From assembly GCF_900102085.1 (NCBI RefSeq), contig NZ_FMVM01000021.1, positions 47,665 to 111,664 of the forward strand: a stretch of DNA of 64,000 nucleotides. The letters are read 5' to 3'. The first letter of the stretch is position 1, and every line of letters begins with the position of its first letter. The notes beneath the pieces were generated by a model. It was not told the DNA's origin. It did not search any database and saw only the letters and a list, made by a program, of their open reading frames with translations. The DNA comes from Paenibacillus polysaccharolyticus (GTDB lineage Bacteria; Bacillota; Bacilli; Paenibacillales; Paenibacillaceae). The position numbers were made by a program, and so were the translations under genes. Of this stretch, positions 40,001-46,000 are shown one piece after another.

Positions 40001-43000
40001 CAGATCCTCTGGACGGGCTTCGTGGAAACCATCCATACCAGAACTCATCGGCGCATTGGCCCGCTCATCGCTGTACGATGCTTCGTCGTCGAGGTACAGC
40101 ACTGCCGACAAAGCCAGTTCCTCTTCAACGAGCCAAGCTTCGGCACGTTCTTGAAGTGGTTTCTGGGTGAGTAGTACCTTTGCTCCACTGTCTTCCAGCA
40201 TGAACCGCACACGGTCTGCCGGGTAATCCGGGTCGAGCGGTACATACGCGCCGCCTGCTTTCCAGACAGCCAGCACGGCTACCAGCAAATCCACCGAACG
40301 TTCGGCGAAAATGCCGACGATGGATTCACGGCCAATGCCACTTGCTCGCAGTGTGGCCGCCAAACGGTTCGCCCGCTCGTTCAGCTCCGCATACGTTAGG
40401 CGGTCGTTTTCGTAAACGACGGCCTCCGATTCAGGCGCGTGCTGCGCCTGTTCCTCGAACAGACGGTGGAACGCAGCCGCGGGAGCCGTTTCTGCTTCGG
40501 GTTGCGCCGGGTTAAATGCGCTGATCAATTCTTCCTTTTCCGCTGTAGTCAACAGATGTAGCTCAGCAATCTTCGCATTCGGACGGCTTACGATCGTCGC
40601 AAGCAAATGTCCGAAATGAGCCTGAAGTCTTCGAATCGTGCTTTCTTTGTAAAGAGCCGTTGCGAATTCAAAGTTGCACTCCAACACGCCGTCTTCTTCT
40701 GTAACATCCACACTCAAGTCGAACTTGGCTGAGCCGTAGTCACTAGAGTACGGTGATAACTTCAGTCCTTTCAGTTCTATCTTTTTTTCCTCCAAGTTTT
40801 GCAGGGAGAACATCGTATCAAAGAGCGGGTTGCGGCTCAGATCACGAGTGACTTGCACTTTGTAGACAAGCTCTTCAAACGGGTAGTTCTGATGCTCGTA
40901 AGCTCCTAAAGTCGTTTCTTTCACTTCTTCCAAATACGAAAGGAAGGTTTTGTCCGCAGTCGGATAATTGCGAAGCGCCAGCGTATTAACGAACATTCCG
41001 ATCAAAGGCTGTGTGTCGACATGTGTTCTGCCCGCAATCGACGTTCCGACGATCAAATCGTCTTGACCTGTGTATTTATGCAATAGCACGGTATATGCCG
41101 CAAGTAACACCATATATAGCGTCGTTCCTCTTTGAGCGGCCAGTTGCTTCAAACCTTCGTTCGTCTTCTCATCGACGAAAGATGTTAACGTCTGTCCTTC
41201 AAAACTTTGCACGGCAGGACGCGGGTAGTCGGTCGGCATCTCCAGCACTGGCAAATCGCCTTGGTAACGTTCCAACCAATAGCTTTCTTCCCGTTTCAAC
41301 TGCTCCTTTTGCTCGTCTGACTGTTGCCATACCGCATAGTCCTTGTATTGAATGCGTAAAGGCTCTAATGTCTCGTCGCTGTATAGACGGACGAGTTCAT
41401 CGACGAATACGTCCATCGAAACCCCGTCAGAGATAATATGGTGCATGTCAAACATCAGTAAATAACGTTCGGTCGCCAGCTCTACGAGTTTCGCTCGCAG
41501 CAGTGGAGGCTTCGCCAAGTCGAAAGGCTGGATGAAGGCCTGTACAACGTCTGGCGCTTCTTCCTCGTTCGCATGGCAGTACTCCACAGCAAAGTGGGCA
41601 CTCTCATAAATGCGCTGTACTGCTTCGCCTTGCACGATCTCGAAGCCGGTTCGCAGCGTTTCGTGCCGTGCAATCAGTCCGCGGAAAGCCTTTTCCAGCA
41701 GACTCCGATCGATTGTTCCTTCCACCAGTAACACACCAGGCATGTTGTAGCTCTGATCTGCACCTTCAAGCTGATTTAGGATATACAACCGCTTCTGAGC
41801 TGATGAAAGTGGATAATATGCTCTTCTGTCTGCCAACGGAATCGACGAGAACGTCTGCTCTCCGATCCGGGATATAGCTAGGGCCATCTCTTCAATTGTC
41901 GAATAGCGAAATACGTCCCGCAGAGGCAACTCAACGTTCAACTCCTGGTGCACCTTACTTACGAGTGTTGTCGCCCGAAGTGAATGGCCGCCAAGGTCGA
42001 AGAAATTATCATGAACGCTAATGTGCGCGAGTCCGAGTACACTTTTCCAAATATCAGCCAGACTGGCTTCGAGTGGGGTCCGTGGTAGAGTCCCCTCTTC
42101 TCCAACCTGCAAGCTCTCCTCTGGCGCCGGGAGAGACCTGCGGTCAACCTTGCCGTTCGTTGTCAGCGGGAGTTGCTCTAGCTGGATCAAGTACGACGGA
42201 ATCATATAGGCCGGTAGCTCCTGGGAAAGTACACTCTTCACCTCAGCCGCTGGAAGCTCAACGTCTGCTTCATAATACGCACAAAGTTGCTTTTCGCCGG
42301 AAGCACTCTCTCTGGCAAATACCGTTGTTTTCCGAATGCCCTCCACTTTCTGAAGCTGAGCTTCAATCTCGCCGAGTTCAATCCGGAAGCCACGAATCTT
42401 CACTTGGTCATCCGTCCGTCCAACGTATTCAATCGTACCGTCCGGCAACCATTTCGCTAAATCCCCCGTTCGGTACATGCGTGCTCCCGGTTCAAAAGGA
42501 TGTTCCACGAATTTCTCTGCCGTCAGCTCAGGCCGGTTATTATAGCCCTGTACCAAGCCTTCTCCACCAACGCATAATTCGCCAGCCACACCGATCGGCA
42601 GAAGTTGGTTCCGGCTGTCCACGATATACACCGTTGTATTACTGATGGGTCTTCCTATAGGAACGGTAACGGCTGCGTCATCAATGAAGTCGACCGGAAG
42701 GTATGTGGTATACACTGTGCTTTCCGATGGGCCATACAGGTGGTTAAGTTTTCCCGGCCCGATATGGGAGAGCGCTTTACGCACATGGCCAACCGACACT
42801 CGCTCTCCTCCGAACAATATTGCCCGGACATCTCGCAAGCAGTCGATGTTCACATCTACAAGCACGTTGAAAAACGCCGTCGTTATCAGCATCACAGAAA
42901 TATGCTCACGCTGAATGAGATCTGCAAGCTGACCAATCTCCAGCACAGTCTCACGGGGAACTAGTACCAACCGTGCTCCGTTGGTTAAAGCACCAAAAAT

Positions 43001-46000
43001 ATCGAAGATCGCTCCGTCAAACGAATAACTCGAAAGCTGGAGGACATGATCGTGCTCCGTGATGTCGATATAATTCGTATTTCGCACGATACGCACGATG
43101 TTACGATGTGAAACAAGGTTGCCTTTCGGCTTGCCTGTCGTGCCTGACGTATAGATGATGCATGCCAGATCTGTCGCTTCTGTGCCTGGATGTAGATCAG
43201 TGCTGTCCTCGTGATAGAAAAATTCATCATCCAATAAGATCACGGAGTCCGAATCCGCCAGACGTTCACGCAAGTGGCTCTGGGTCAGCATGACCTGAGC
43301 TCCCGAATCCTCGATCAGAAAACGGATACGCTCCTCTGGATATTCTGGATCAATTGGTACGTAACCCGCCCCGGCTTTGTGTGCCGCCAGCATACCCACC
43401 ACCATTTCAATGGAACGCTCAGCCATAATAGCGACTAGTCTCCCTCGGGTTATCCCGTGACTACACAAGGTACGGGCAAGGCGGTTGACACGTTCATTCA
43501 GAGCGCGGTAAGTCATCTCGTATCCATTCAAGGTGACAGCAGTTGCATCCGGGATGCGCTCCGCTTGTTCCTGGAACAATTGAATGAGCGTCTTATCGCG
43601 AGGAAACGCTGTGGTGGTATCGTTAAAACGTTCGAGTAGGTCCGTCTTTTCTGCCTCCGTCACAAGTTCCAACTCACCCACCGCAATTTTCGGATTAGCC
43701 GTCACCTGCTCCAGCAGATGTAAGAGATGCCCCTTCAGTCGCTCGATACTATCTTTGTCGAACACTTCAGCATTAAAATCGAACCTGATTTCGATCTCGG
43801 CTCCTGGTGATACGGTCACGTTGAAGTTATAGTTCGTCTGCTCCTCCATCTGAACGTCTGCGATCGTCAGTTCCCCATGGTTCTGGTCGCCCGCTTGCTC
43901 CATCTGTTCATCTACAGGATAATTCTCGAAAGCGATGATATGGTTGATCAGGTTCTGCTTTTGCAAGCTGAGGGCTTGAATCTCATACAGCGGGTAGTAA
44001 TCATAACTCCCGGACTCCAGCGCTCGCTCCTGAAGCTTCACCATCAAGTTGGAAAATACGGTGTCGGCTTCACTCGTGACACGAACCGGAACTGTATTGA
44101 TAAACAGACCGATCATGGACTCGACGCCTGGAATCTCCACCGGTCTTCCGGCTACAACGCTACCAAATACGGCATCGTGGGTTCCGTTATATTTTTGCAA
44201 CATCACACCCCATGTAGCCTGCAAAAGTGTATTTACCGTAACCAGGTGCTGTTTCGCTACCTGATCCATCCGTTCACTTAAATCCTTGCCCAGCAGAGCT
44301 GTGACGTGATCGGCTTTAAATCTGTTATGCGGCACTGATTCCTTTTGCCGTGGGAGTACCGTTTGCCCCTCATAACCTGCCAAGAATGCCGTCCAATAAT
44401 CGGATGCTGCCTTATCGTCCTGCTTCTCCAACCATTCGATATAAGTACCGTAATCTGCTCCTTTATCTACCACCGGTTGCTCACCAGAGATCAAAGCAGA
44501 ATATACCTCAAACAGCTCCTGTGTCAGCTGAGACAGACACCAACCATCCATTAAAATATGCTGGAAACTCCACAATACATGGTAGCTTTGCTCTTCAGTA
44601 CGGAGGATCGTAAAGCGAACAAGTGCATCATGTTCCATGTCGAAGCCGCGAAGTTTGTCATCCTCAGCCTTTTTGTCCAGATAGGCCTGTTTCTGTTTTT
44701 CATCCATTTTCAAATGAAGCAACTCTTCATATTCGAAGCCAACTGGTTTATCACGGTACACAATTTGCAACGGCTCCCCTGTCGGACCTTTCACAAAATT
44801 CGCCCGTAACACCAGATGTCGTTTCGCAAGCTCCATCCAGCTTTTCTCGAAAAGCTGGACATTGAGTGCTCCCCGCATCGTAAATCGCGTCTGCTCGAAG
44901 TAAGCGGCTGTTTGCTGATCAAGCGCGCTGTGGAACCACATACCCTTTTGCATCGGCGTAAGCGAGTAAATATTTTCGATTTCTCCGAGATGACCGGAAC
45001 GCTGAGCGATTTGCTCCAATGCTGTAACCGTCAAACCTTTAAATTGTACGTCGCTTGGTGTCAGTTCGGTATGTTCTTTCCCTACACAGTGCGCTATGAG
45101 CTCTCGGAGACTTTGCTCAAGTCCTTGAGCAAAAAATTCCATTGTTTCCTTCCGATACTGCTTTCGACTGTAGCTAAGATCAAGCGATAAAGCTCCGTCC
45201 AGCACCATGCCGTTAATATCCAGCACAAAGCTGCGGGCCTGCCGATCACTAGCCGGGCTACCACTGGAATAAGCAGATATGCCGATCTCATCTTGATTGA
45301 CATCATCGTCGAACTGACCGAGGTAATTAAAATTAATTTCCGGCTCTGCGCCCCAAACCAAGCTATCCTCCGACTTGGAGAGATAACGGCATATGCCATA
45401 GCCAAGACCTTTGTTAGGAATGCGGCGCAAGCGTTCCTTGACCTGTTTAATCTGGTAGGCCAAATCCCGATCGCTTTCCGGCTCCAGGACCACTGGGAAT
45501 TTGGTCGTAAACCAGCCAACTGTGCGATTAATGTCGATATCAGTTCCGATGGATTCACGTCCATGTCCTTCGAGATTGATCCGCACACGTTCGTGTCCTG
45601 TCCAATTACGAATGGCTATGCCGAGCGCCGTAATTAAAATATCATTCATTTCAGTGTTATAAGCTCGGTGAACCCGCTTCAGTAACAGCTCTGTTTCTTC
45701 GGGAGTTAGACGGACGAATAGTGATTCGCTGTCTTGTTGTGTCGTCATATCCGTCTCCATATCCTTAGGTATGGCAGGAACCTCAATTTGTTCCACGTCC
45801 TGCCAGTAGGCTCGCTCCTTCGCAAGCTCCGCACTTTGTGCGTAAGCGGCCAGTTGTTCTGACCAAGTGCGGTACGCATCCGTTTTCGCCGGGAAACGAA
45901 TGTCCTCGTTTTTGACTGCCTGCTCGTAACCCAGTGCGAAATCCTCCATCAAAATACGCCAAGATACACCGTCCACCACGGCATGGTGAACCGTCAGTAA

